A stretch of 64,000 nucleotides of DNA from Nocardia abscessus (GTDB lineage Bacteria; Actinomycetota; Actinomycetes; Mycobacteriales; Mycobacteriaceae): the NCBI RefSeq assembly GCF_015477775.1, contig NZ_JADLQO010000001.1:930001-994000 (forward strand), written 5' to 3'. This document shows, in pieces, positions 18,224-27,478 of the stretch. How positions within the stretch are numbered: the stretch's first letter is position 1; every line of letters begins with the position of its first letter. The notes below the pieces were generated by a model, which saw nothing but the letters and a program-made list of their open reading frames with translations, ran no database searches and was not told the DNA's origin. The position numbers were made by a program, and so were the translations under genes.

Positions 18224-19891
18224 ATGCTGGTGAGAGGTATTTTTGGGAGACCTGTACGCGGGGTGCCGCGTCTGCGGTCGAGTGTCAGGTCGATGGCTCA
18301 CCCCTTGTTGCTCTTTGGAGTCCTGCTAATTGCTACTGCGGGGGTGGCGCTGTCTGCTGTGCCAAATGATGTCCCGTTTCGGACACTGGCTGGTCCCGGA
18401 CATGGGCGGGGCATGAGCCAGCTGGGCGCGTTCGAGAACGCTCGTGAGGGGTGGTCGGCCGAACGCATCCTCGCGCATTTCTACCCCGGCGCGGCGCTCG
18501 CCACCATCGTGCCGACGGCCGTTCGCGTCCGGCTCATGGAGCGGGACGACTCGTCTCTCGACGTCTTCGCCGCTGCCGGTCTGCGCGCGGGCGGTCGGGA
18601 GGTCGCGCCCGGCCAGGTAGCGCATCTGACGCCGCTGCCGGGTGGCGGCGCGAACGTGGCGGTGACGGTCGGCTGCGACGGTGACCTGCTGTGGCAGGCG
18701 CAGACCGATGATCCGTGGATACATCCGATCGATTCGCGGCCGAATCGGCCTGCGGCAGAACATCTCACGCTGTGCGGCGGCTCGGCCTACCGCGGTGCGC
18801 TCGGGGTGGCGCTCGAGGAAGGCGCGGCCCGCACGATCAACCAGGTGGACGTCGAGGACTATCTGCTCGGCGTGGTTCCGGCCGAGGTGCAGCCCAACTG
18901 GGCGGACAAGGGCGCGCAAGAGGCGCTGCGCGCCCAGGCTATCGCGGCGCGCTCGTATGCCCTTGCCGAACAACGTTATCCATACGCTCAGACCTGCGAT
19001 ACCACCGCGTGTCAGAGGTACCCCGGTACCGCGCAGGAGGATCCGCGCACGGCAGCCGCCGTCGCTGCCACGGCGGGCGCAGTCCTGTTGCGCGAAGGCC
19101 GGATCCTGCGGACGGAGTACTCCGCCGCACCCGGTGGCGGGGAACCCGCGGACATCCAGACCATGGCCGTCGGACCCGCGCCCGCCGAGCTGGTCACCAC
19201 CGCGGCCCCCGACGATCCGCGCGAGCAGGCCGCCGCCGAGTCCGCCATCGACGCCGAGTACCGCCGGATCGGCGGCGCGAACAGCGCCATCGGTACGCCG
19301 CTCGGGCCGGAGATGATCCTGCCCCGGCGCGCGGGCACCTACCGGCTCTACACCAACGGCGTCATCATCGTGACTCCCACGCTGGGCGCACAGGTCGTGG
19401 ACTACTCCCGCATGCTGCAGCCGGTGCCGGAAGCCACTGAGGGGCAGGACATTCCGTCTGCGCCGTTACCTGGCAGTGTGCCTTCTCCGGTCGCGGTCAC
19501 GCCTGGCGTGGCCCAGCCCGGTGCCACCGCACCCGGCGGTGCGTCCACGCCCGGCGGTGCTACCGCGTTCGACGGTGCGGCTCAGCTCGGCGACGAGGCT
19601 CTGCCCGACGGTGCGGCTGCACCCGATGCTGCGGCTCAGCCAGGTGGTGGGGCTCGGCCTGGCGGTGCGGCTCAGCAAGGTGGTGTGGCTCAGCCAGGTG
19701 GTGCGGACCAGCAAGGTGGTCTAGCTCAGCGCGGTGGTCCGGCTCGGTCTGGCGGTGTGGTTTTGCCTGGTGGTGCGGCTCAGCTCGGCGGTGCTGCTGC
19801 ACCCGGTGGAGTGGCTACGCCGGGCGGTGGGGCTACGCCTGGTGGCGCTACTACGCCTGGCGGTGCGGCTCAGCCTGGCGGTGCGGCTTAG
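18224..19891 (+). CDS. SpoIID/LytB-domain protein with a Gly/Ala/Pro/Gln repeat tail
   Basis: A 555-residue exported protein. ATG 18224 has AGGGGG seven bases upstream, so the longer in-frame extension is rejected. A hydrophobic anchor or signal (PLLLFGVLLIATAGVALSAV) is followed by a SpoIID/LytB domain at about 60-370. Its landmarks are GHGRGMSQLGA and VEDYLLGVVPAEVQPNW, then the QAIAARSYAL segment and a Cys pair (TCDTTACQ). In sporulating bacteria SpoIID is a lytic transglycosylase acting with an amidase; here the neighbouring divergent gene is an amidase. An LGFP-like segment (IGTPLGPEMILPRRAGTYRLYTNG) follows. From about residue 425 the tail is hexapeptide repeats such as AQPGGA. The gene ends at a TAG that replaces a repeat CAG. 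Confidence 0.8.
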   Translation: MLVRGIFGRPVRGVPRLRSSVRSMAHPLLLFGVLLIATAGVALSAVPNDVPFRTLAGPGHGRGMSQLGAFENAREGWSAERILAHFYPGAALATIVPTAVRVRLMERDDSSLDVFAAAGLRAGGREVAPGQVAHLTPLPGGGANVAVTVGCDGDLLWQAQTDDPWIHPIDSRPNRPAAEHLTLCGGSAYRGALGVALEEGAARTINQVDVEDYLLGVVPAEVQPNWADKGAQEALRAQAIAARSYALAEQRYPYAQTCDTTACQRYPGTAQEDPRTAAAVAATAGAVLLREGRILRTEYSAAPGGGEPADIQTMAVGPAPAELVTTAAPDDPREQAAAESAIDAEYRRIGGANSAIGTPLGPEMILPRRAGTYRLYTNGVIIVTPTLGAQVVDYSRMLQPVPEATEGQDIPSAPLPGSVPSPVAVTPGVAQPGATAPGGASTPGGATAFDGAAQLGDEALPDGAAAPDAAAQPGGGARPGGAAQQGGVAQPGGADQQGGLAQRGGPARSGGVVLPGGAAQLGGAAAPGGVATPGGGATPGGATTPGGAAQPGGAA

Positions 19892-20110
19892 CCACGTCAT
19901 CGGGCTCAGCCTGGTGGTGTGGCTCAGCGACCTGACGCGATGACCCCAGGCTGAGGCGCAGCAACCAGGCTGAGCCGCACTCCCGAGCTGGAGCCGGACC
20001 CCAAGGCTGAGCCGGATCAGTGTGGTTTCGCCTGGTGGTGCGGCTCAGATCGGTGGTGCTGCTGCACTCGGTGGAGTGGCTCAGGCCGGCGGTGGATACG
20101 TGGTTGGTGG
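19495..20110 (+). repeat. Collagen-like repeat tract, in frame to 19888 and decayed beyond
   Basis: Irregular 18-base units encode GGxAxx hexapeptides. The tract is in frame until the TAG at 19889-19891, then continues in the same frame for about 12 codons before degenerating. A block at 20022-20108 is a near copy of 19757-19843, offset by 265 bases and therefore in another frame. Confidence 0.8.
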
Positions 20111-20820
20111 CATCGCGCCTCTCCGGGTTTCATCACGGAGTGGGCAGTCGCCCGCCGGTGCGGCTCTCCCTTCGCCTGTGGAGCCTGCTGGCTCGTCACG
20201 ATCCGCAGGAGCTGTGGCCCGTCTCTCCGCCTGTCTCGTAGGCTGCCGTCCCGCTAGTGCGGTGCCATAGGGGCGTCGGCCGTGGACGGTTGCCGGGGCG
20301 GCACACGCCGATGTGCGGGCCCGCCGAGTCATCCGGCCGACACAGCGCCGCTGGGTACCTCGATCGTGAGGCCGATGCCAGGCGACGCGAGTTTCGCGGC
20401 GATGGCTCGGGCGCACGTGATAATCGCGTCGGGGCCGCCACTCCCTCGTAGTCGCGAGAACGGTGTGGATTGGCCCGCCTCATCGAGACGAGCGGTGCAT
20501 GGGCGCAGGCTGTCTCGATCCTCGTCGCGGATGCTCACTCCGGACATATGTTGCCGAGTGACTCAGCCGACGCGCAGCAAACCGGTCAATCGCTGACGGG
20601 AGGTGCGGTGCAACGGCCGTGAGCAACCGCTGCCCGTTCGCCATGGGCGGCGCACTGCTCGGCCAAGCAGTCGGCGCGCTGCTTGGTCAAGCGGTCGGCG
20701 CGCTGCTTGGTCTAGCGGTCGGCGCGCCGCAGGCGCCGGCTCGTCCCGTACCGTCGCGCGCCCTCGTCGGCCCTGCTCCGGCACTGCGCTGAGCGTCGAA
20801 AAGTTCCTGCTGAACAGGGG
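20111..20820. other. Interval without a convincing gene
   Basis: No frame here combines a ribosome binding site with a recognisable product. A minus-strand frame at 20329-20547 encodes a 72-residue polypeptide of ordinary composition but lacks a ribosome binding site. A plus-strand frame at 20619-20792 holds a short repeat (listed separately). The stretch may be remnant sequence. Confidence 0.5.
20649..20720 (+). repeat. Three tandem 24-base units encoding GALLGQAV
   Basis: Three 24-base units encode GALLGQAV, GALLGQAV and GALLGLAV inside a 57-residue frame (GTG 20619 to TGA 20792). The first unit differs from the others at several third positions. The nearest GGAGG lies about 13 bases before the GTG, which is far. 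Whether the frame is translated is unclear. Confidence 0.5.
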
Positions 20821-20826
20821 TTGACC

Positions 20827-20841
20827 TTGACGTAACGTCAA
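20827..20841 (+). promoter_or_regulatory. Palindromic operator in a MerR-type promoter
   Basis: TTGACGT-A-ACGTCAA is a perfect 7+1+7 palindrome 45 bases before the MerR start. It includes a -35-like TTGACG. A -10-like GTTACA begins 20 bases after that hexamer, the over-long spacing typical of MerR-activated promoters. Autoregulation is inferred. Confidence 0.6.
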
Positions 20842-20885
20842 CTTGCAAGCTGGTTACACCGACGAGAGAGAAGGGAGGACAGGTC

Positions 20886-21644
20886 GTGGAAACCGGGGAA
20901 TGGTCCATTCAGGATCTGGCGAAGGCGGCCGGTACCACCAGCCGCACGCTGCGCCACTACGGGCAGCTGGGGTTGTTGCCGCCCAGCCGGATCGGCGCCA
21001 ACGGTTACCGCTATTACGACCAGGACTCCCTTGTGCGGTTGCAACGCATCCTGCTGCTGCGGGAACTCGGCCTCGGCCTTCCGGTCATCGCCGAAGTCCT
21101 CGCCGGAGAGCAGGGCACCGCCGCCGCGCTGCGCACGCACCTAAAACTGCTGCGGCAGGAACAGGATCGGATCCGGCGGCAGATCGAGTCGGTGCAAACC
21201 ACGCTGCACAAGACGGAAAGAGGTGAACAACTCGTGGCAGCAGAAGTTTTCGACGGCTTCGACCACACGAAGTACAAGGACGAGGTGATCGAACGCTGGG
21301 GCAAGGAGGCCTACGAGAGCGGCGACCGCTGGTGGCGCTCGATGTCCGACGCGGACAAGAAAGCTTTCCAGCAGACCCATCTCGACATCGCCGCCGACTA
21401 CGGTCGCGCACGTGCCGGCGGGCTCGCGCCCGACGCGGACGAGGTGCAGGCCATCGTCCAGCGCCACTACGAGTGGATCGGCATCGGCTGGCAGGGCCGT
21501 CCGGTCGTGAAGGAGGCCTTCGTCAACTTGGGCGAGATGTACGTGGCCGACCCACGTTTCGCGGTCAACTACGACGTGCACGGCGCGGGCACCGCCGAGT
21601 TCGTGCGCGACGCGATGAAGGTCTACGCCGAGCAGCGGCTGTAG
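20886..21644 (+). CDS. MerR-family transcriptional regulator with TipAS-like effector domain
   Basis: A 252-residue regulator. The N-terminal winged helix (residues 1-75) has the MerR pattern SIQDLAKAAGTTSRTLRHYGQLGLLPPSR. A coiled-coil dimerisation helix follows to about residue 120. The C-terminal half (about 130-250: KYKDEVIERWGKEAYES, WWRSMSDADKKAF, AVNYDVHGAGTAEFVRDAM) resembles the TipAS antibiotic-recognition domain. Family knowledge suggests it binds bulky ligands and activates transcription by distorting a long-spaced promoter. GTG 20886 has GGGAGG about ten bases upstream. The palindrome at 20827-20841 is its probable own operator. No drug-resistance gene sits beside it. Confidence 0.85.
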   Translation: METGEWSIQDLAKAAGTTSRTLRHYGQLGLLPPSRIGANGYRYYDQDSLVRLQRILLLRELGLGLPVIAEVLAGEQGTAAALRTHLKLLRQEQDRIRRQIESVQTTLHKTERGEQLVAAEVFDGFDHTKYKDEVIERWGKEAYESGDRWWRSMSDADKKAFQQTHLDIAADYGRARAGGLAPDADEVQAIVQRHYEWIGIGWQGRPVVKEAFVNLGEMYVADPRFAVNYDVHGAGTAEFVRDAMKVYAEQRL

Positions 21645-21792
21645 AGCACAACCATCCGACGGCCGGTACAAGTGCACGTGTACCGGCCGTCATCCGTGCG
21701 GCAATCGAACGCCGCCCATTCCACTGCACGAGTCGCTTTCTAGTCGGTAATGGGTCGGGCGGCACGGTAAGGTTCGATGCCAAGGGGGCTCG

Positions 21793-22542
21793 ATGAGCAA
21801 TTCATACATTCAGCCTGGGTTACCGGGCGGCAGCGGAGCGCCGTCGACGTGGCACGGGGCGGTGGCGGTGATCGCGGCCTGTCTCGGCGGCGGCGGAATC
21901 TGCGTCGGTGCATTGTTCGGCATCAAGCAACTCAACCGTTCGGCCGGCGGAATCCCGGACGCGACCAAGGATTTGCACGCCTGGTGGGTCGCGTCCCGTA
22001 TTCGTGATGTGCAGGAGATCTTGCTCGCGGTATCCGCGCTGCTGGCGGTGATCCTGGTCGCCGGTGCGATCCTGCTGCTGCTCGGCAAGTCGGCTGGGCG
22101 GCCCGCGGTGCTGATCGGCTCCACATGGGGATTCTTGGGCGGCCTGATCGCGGCGACCTATGGCGGAGAGCACGGTTTGGCGGCGCAGTCGGCTGCCTCG
22201 CCCTTCTACCTGATCATCGGGGCGGCTCTCTGCTTGGTCGCGCTCGTCACGATCGCGACGAGTCCGCCCGGCCGCCCCACGGCTTCACCCGTGCGCGTGC
22301 CGCCGCTGTCCGGTCACGAACCGCCGGCGTCGCTGTCAGGTCACCAATCACCTGCGTCGCTGTCTGGTCACGAACCGCCAGCGTGGCTGTCTGGTCACCA
22401 ACCGCCGGCGTCGCTGTCTGGTCACGAACCGCCGGCGTCGCTGTCAGGTCACCAATCACCTGCGCCGCAGTTCGGTCGCCAGCCGCTGACGCCGCAGTTC
22501 GGCCAACACCCACCTGCACCCCAGTCGCGACCGCCCCACTGA
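21793..22542 (+). CDS. Repeat-tailed membrane protein of unknown function
   Basis: A 249-residue protein with AAGGGGG about six bases before ATG 21793. Four hydrophobic segments span residues about 20-160 (GAVAVIAACLGGGGICVGAL, EILLAVSALLAVILVAGAILLLL, AVLIGSTWGFLGGLIAA, FYLIIGAALCLVALVTI). The C-terminal 80 residues are eight copies of a nonapeptide based on SGHEPPASL. The proportions suggest a small membrane protein with an unstructured His/Pro/Ser-rich tail. A possible role in metal binding by the His residues is speculation. It sits alone between the MerR and TetR genes, converging on the latter. Confidence 0.65.
   Translation: MSNSYIQPGLPGGSGAPSTWHGAVAVIAACLGGGGICVGALFGIKQLNRSAGGIPDATKDLHAWWVASRIRDVQEILLAVSALLAVILVAGAILLLLGKSAGRPAVLIGSTWGFLGGLIAATYGGEHGLAAQSAASPFYLIIGAALCLVALVTIATSPPGRPTASPVRVPPLSGHEPPASLSGHQSPASLSGHEPPAWLSGHQPPASLSGHEPPASLSGHQSPAPQFGRQPLTPQFGQHPPAPQSRPPH
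22309..22524 (+). repeat. Eight tandem 27-base units encoding SGHxxPAxx
   Basis: Units run SGHEPPASL, SGHQSPASL, SGHEPPAWL, SGHQPPASL, SGHEPPASL, SGHQSPAPQ, FGRQPLTPQ, FGQHPPAPQ. The first six are very alike at DNA level and the last two diverge. This suggests growth from the upstream end. Confidence 0.9.
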
Positions 22543-22584
22543 CGCGCGGTCCGCCCGCTCGACGCGACACCGGTCATGCCATCA

Positions 22585-23220
22585 CTAGGCCCGCTCGTCG
22601 TCGCGCCCGAGCGCCTGCATCAATTGGTCTTCGGTGATCGGCGGCACCGGAAGAGGATGAGCGGCCTCCGCGCGAAGGCCGTCGAGTATCAGGCCGAGGT
22701 TGCGGCGCCAGGCTTCGGGCGCGATCTGACTCGTCGCCTCCACGATCCTGGTGTGCGACCAGGTGATGAAGGCGATGTCCTCCAGTACCCAGTCGGTGCG
22801 CAGAACTCCGGCTTCCTGTGCGCGGGTGATGATCCGGCGCATCAGGCCGTGGCCGTATTCCTGGGCTCGAGCGATGGCGTGGCTGGGTGCCGCCCGTACG
22901 GCGAGTTCGCTGAGCAGCCGGTCGGCGGCTTGCAGCGCGCAGACCTGTTCCACCAGGTAGACGAACGACTCCCAGGGGTCGTCGATGGCCAGCGCGGCTT
23001 CGGCGATGCGGCTGCCGGCTTCGATCCGGTCCTCGACCGCTGCCGCGATGAGGTCGTCGCGGGTGGGGAAGCGGTTGTAGAGCGTGCCGATGGCGACCCC
23101 GGCGCGGGCGGCGATCTCCTTCAGCGGTGCGTCCAGGCCGCGTTCGGTGAAGACGGCGCGGGCGGCGGTCACGAGCGCGTCCCGGTTGCGCTGGGCATCG
23201 CTGCGTAACGGCTTGTCCAC
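22585..23220 (-). CDS. TetR-family transcriptional repressor
   Basis: A 211-residue regulator with a TetR N-terminal DNA-binding domain (residues about 10-57: ALVTAARAVFTERGLDAPLKEIAARAGV in parts, then AIGTLYNRFPTRDDLI). A variable ligand domain follows. It is transcribed divergently from a short-chain dehydrogenase gene. The 107-base interval contains two 16-base inverted-repeat sites matching each other, so it very probably represses both itself and the dehydrogenase. The ligand is unknown. The C-terminal end converges on the repeat-tailed membrane protein gene. Confidence 0.9.
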   Translation of the reverse strand: MDKPLRSDAQRNRDALVTAARAVFTERGLDAPLKEIAARAGVAIGTLYNRFPTRDDLIAAAVEDRIEAGSRIAEAALAIDDPWESFVYLVEQVCALQAADRLLSELAVRAAPSHAIARAQEYGHGLMRRIITRAQEAGVLRTDWVLEDIAFITWSHTRIVEATSQIAPEAWRRNLGLILDGLRAEAAHPLPVPPITEDQLMQALGRDDERA

Positions 23221-23254
23221 GGGCCGATCCTACAAATCGGGAGCTGCGAATATG

Positions 23255-23270
23255 TTGAGCATAGGTTCAA
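23255..23270. promoter_or_regulatory. TetR operator, site 1
   Basis: TTGAGCATAGGTTCAA is a quasi-palindrome (TTGA-C/G-TCAA arms). It nearly equals the reverse complement of site 2. It lies 35 bases from the TetR start. Confidence 0.7.
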
Positions 23271-23294
23271 CTTAGGCTAACGTCGAGAGCGAAC

Positions 23295-23310
23295 TTGAAC
23301 CATTGCTCAA
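23295..23310. promoter_or_regulatory. TetR operator, site 2
   Basis: TTGAACCATTGCTCAA is the near reverse complement of site 1. The two sites are 40 bases apart centre to centre, close to four helical turns, and site 2 ends 17 bases before the dehydrogenase ATG. Confidence 0.7.
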
Positions 23311-23327
23311 CTTATCCGGGAGTGGAA

Positions 23328-24050
23328 ATGACCAAGACCATCGCGATCTTCGGGTACGGCCCCGGCCTCGGGGTCGGCACCGGGCGCAGATTCGGACGCG
23401 AAGGGTTCCGTGTGGCTGTCATCGGGCGCGATCCGGAGAAGGCGCGGCGGCATGCCGAGGACTTGACGGCCGAAGGGATCGAGGCCGCCGCCTTCCCCGC
23501 GGACGTGACCGTCGCCGCGCAGGTCACGGGCGTGATCGAGAAGATCGAGGCGACCCTCGGGCCGATCGACGTGGCGATGCACGGCGCGGCAGGCGAGATG
23601 AGCGACCGGCGGCCCTCCACCCTGGAGGTGGACATCCCCTCCCTCGACGCACCCTTCACGCTGAAGCTGCACTCACCGATCCTGATGACGAGGGCGCTGG
23701 CGCCGGGCATGGTGGCGCGAGGCGACGGCGCGCTGTTGTTCTCGTCGGGCTCGTCCGAGCATTTCGTGGCGCCCTACCTGGCGAACTTCGGCATCGCGCT
23801 GGCCGCGCAGCGCGGTTACCTGCGCCAGCTCGAGGTGGAACTGCGCGGCACCGGCGTCTACGTCGGGCTGCTCAATATCGGCGCGCTGATCGACCGCAGC
23901 AAAGCCGCGCAGATCGTCGACGAGCACCCGGAAGTGATTCCCGAGGGCCTCGAGATCGTCCGGATGAGCGGCGACGAACTCGGTGACCACTACTGGCGGC
24001 TGTACACCGAGCGGGACAAGGTCGAACTCGACGTAGGTTTCCCGGCCTGA
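23328..24050 (+). CDS. Short-chain dehydrogenase/reductase (SDR) family protein
   Basis: A 240-residue oxidoreductase-like protein. ATG 23328 has a GGGAG upstream; longer frames are rejected because they would overlap the operator. The N-terminal nucleotide-binding loop is GYGPGLGVGTGRRFG, a variant of TGxxxGxG. The middle has SSGSSEHF where classical SDRs have the catalytic Ser. The following YLANFGIALAAQRGYLR region does not show a clean YxxxK, so catalysis may be atypical. The substrate is unknown. Control by the divergent TetR repressor is strongly suggested by the paired operators between them. A role in detoxifying an inducing compound is inference. Confidence 0.8.
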   Translation: MTKTIAIFGYGPGLGVGTGRRFGREGFRVAVIGRDPEKARRHAEDLTAEGIEAAAFPADVTVAAQVTGVIEKIEATLGPIDVAMHGAAGEMSDRRPSTLEVDIPSLDAPFTLKLHSPILMTRALAPGMVARGDGALLFSSGSSEHFVAPYLANFGIALAAQRGYLRQLEVELRGTGVYVGLLNIGALIDRSKAAQIVDEHPEVIPEGLEIVRMSGDELGDHYWRLYTERDKVELDVGFPA

Positions 24051-24156
24051 GCGCGGCCGACGCGAGGGAAGGCCCCTGGATCGCGTCGGGTCGGTGGCGA
24101 CCGATGGAAACGGAGTACACCGTCGAACGGGTGCGATCGTTCGGCCAGGGGAGTAA

Positions 24157-25536
<1,380 letters not shown>

Positions 25537-25543
25537 AACGCCG

Positions 25544-27478
25544 ATGACCTCCCAATCCATTTTGGAAGACATGACCACCGAAACCCGCGCGAAGTCGCTG
25601 CTGCAGCGCATCATCCTGCCCCGGCCGGGCGAGCCGCTGGACGTGCGCACGCTCTACGTCGAGGAGTCGCAGACCAACGCCCGGCGCGCGCACGCGACCA
25701 CCCGCACGTCGCTGTCGATCGGCGCGGAGTCCGAGGTCTCGTTCTGCACCTACTTCAACGCGCTGCCCGCGAGCTACTGGCGGCGCTGGAGCGTCCTGCC
25801 CTCGGTGGTGCTGCGGCTGGAACTGGCCGGTCACGGCCGGGTGGACGTGTACCGCTCGAAGGCCGACGGCTCGCGAATCCACGTGCAGGGCAAGGAATTC
25901 GCCGTCGCGACCGGCGCCGATTCGGTGATCGTGGAATTCGAGACCGACCTGGGCCCGTTCGAGGACGGCGGCTGGATCTGGTTCGACATCACCACCGACA
26001 CGGCGGTCACGCTGCTGTCCGGCGGCTGGTACGCGCCGGTCGAGGCGCCCGGCGAGGGCAGCATCGCGGTCGGCATGCCCACCTTCAACCGGCCCACCGA
26101 CGCGGTGAAAACCCTCGCCGCCCTCGGCTCGGATCCGCTGGTGCTGGAGAAGATCAAGGCCGTCATCATCCCGGACCAGGGCACCAAGAAGGTCGTCGAC
26201 GAGCCCGGCTTCGCGGAGTCCTCGGCGGCGCTGGGTGATCGCCTGTCCATTCACGACCAGCCCAACCTCGGCGGCTCCGGCGGCTACAGCCGGGTCATGT
26301 ACGAGGCGCTCAAGACCACCGACGCCGAGTACATCGTCTACATGGACGACGACATCGAGATCGAGCCGGACTCGATCCTGCGCGCGCTGGCCTTCGCCCG
26401 GTTCGCCAAGTCGCCGGTGCTGGTCGGCGGCCAGATGCTCAACCTGCAGGAGCGCTCGCACCTGCACGTCATGGGCGAGGTCGTCGACCGCGGCATCTTC
26501 ATGTGGACCGCGGCGCCGAACGTCGAGTACGACCACGATTTCTCGAAGTACCCGCTCAAGGACCGGGACAACTCGAAGCTGCTGCACCGGCGCATCGATG
26601 TCGACTTCAACGGCTGGTGGACCTGCGTCATCCCGCGTAGCGTCGCCGAGGAGCTCGGCCAGCCGCTCCCGCTGTTCCTCAAGTGGGACGACGCGGAGTA
26701 CGGCCTGCGCGCCCGTGCCGCCGGGTACCCGACCGTCACCCTGCCCGGCGCGGCGGTGTGGCACATGGCCTGGAGCGACAAGGACGACGCCATCGACTGG
26801 CAGGCCTACTTCCACCTGCGCAATCGCCTGGTGGTCGCCTCGCTGCACCTGCCGGGCAACGGGCGCGGCATGGTCGTCAACACGATCAAGGCCACCCTGA
26901 AGCACCTGCTCTGCCTGGAGTACTCGACCGTCGCGATCCAGAACCTGGCCATCCGCGACTTCCTCGCAGGCCCGGAACGGCTGTTCCAGCTGCTGCCGAG
27001 CGCGCTCGGCGCGGTGCACGAACTGCGCAGGCAGTACCCGGACGCGGTGATCCTGCCCTCGTCCACCGAACTGCCGCTGGCCAGCCACATCGGCGTCGGA
27101 GCGGTCGGTGAGCCGGCCAACCCGATCGCCAAGGTGGTGCGGTTGGCCAAGGGCGTGGTGCGCAACTTCCGCCCCGCGCACACCGAACACCACGAGACCC
27201 CCCAGCTGAACGTGCCGACGCTGGACGCGCGCTGGTTCCTGCTCTCGCAGGTCGACGGCGTCACCGTCACCACGGCCGACGGCCGCGGCGTCGTCTACCG
27301 CAAGCGCGATCCGCGTCAGGCGCTCGGCCTGTTCAAGGAGGCCATGCGCCTGCGCAAGGAGCTGGCCGCCCGCTTCCCGGAGATGCAGCAGCGCTACCGC
27401 GCCGCTCACCCGCAGCTGACCAGCACCGCGGCGTGGGAGAAGGTCTTCGGCATCGACACGAAGGATGGGCAGCAGTGA
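25544..27478 (+). CDS. glfT2: Galactofuranosyltransferase GlfT2
   Basis: A 644-residue processive GT2-family enzyme that extends the linear galactan of arabinogalactan, using UDP-Galf on the inner membrane face. An N-terminal beta-rich domain (LPRPGEPLDVRTLYVEE onward) is followed by the catalytic domain. Its metal-binding motif is DDD at 268-270, with WDD (Asp382, Asp383) and His407 in VWHMAW; all match the mycobacterial enzyme in order and spacing. The C-terminal helical region ends at the GTGA overlap with the phosphatase gene. An AGGAGG lies about 13 bases before ATG 25544; a second ATG at 25571 gives a family-length start too. Confidence 0.97.
   Translation: MTSQSILEDMTTETRAKSLLQRIILPRPGEPLDVRTLYVEESQTNARRAHATTRTSLSIGAESEVSFCTYFNALPASYWRRWSVLPSVVLRLELAGHGRVDVYRSKADGSRIHVQGKEFAVATGADSVIVEFETDLGPFEDGGWIWFDITTDTAVTLLSGGWYAPVEAPGEGSIAVGMPTFNRPTDAVKTLAALGSDPLVLEKIKAVIIPDQGTKKVVDEPGFAESSAALGDRLSIHDQPNLGGSGGYSRVMYEALKTTDAEYIVYMDDDIEIEPDSILRALAFARFAKSPVLVGGQMLNLQERSHLHVMGEVVDRGIFMWTAAPNVEYDHDFSKYPLKDRDNSKLLHRRIDVDFNGWWTCVIPRSVAEELGQPLPLFLKWDDAEYGLRARAAGYPTVTLPGAAVWHMAWSDKDDAIDWQAYFHLRNRLVVASLHLPGNGRGMVVNTIKATLKHLLCLEYSTVAIQNLAIRDFLAGPERLFQLLPSALGAVHELRRQYPDAVILPSSTELPLASHIGVGAVGEPANPIAKVVRLAKGVVRNFRPAHTEHHETPQLNVPTLDARWFLLSQVDGVTVTTADGRGVVYRKRDPRQALGLFKEAMRLRKELAARFPEMQQRYRAAHPQLTSTAAWEKVFGIDTKDGQQ

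Noticed and set aside
20329..20547. A 72-codon minus-strand frame upstream of the MerR gene
   Set aside because: The translated sequence looks protein-like in its last third but there is no ribosome binding site or neighbour to support it. It was left in the gap description.
22309..22524. Regularly spaced repeats considered as a CRISPR array
   Set aside because: The 27-base units are contiguous with no unique spacers and stay in one reading frame as nonapeptides of a membrane protein.
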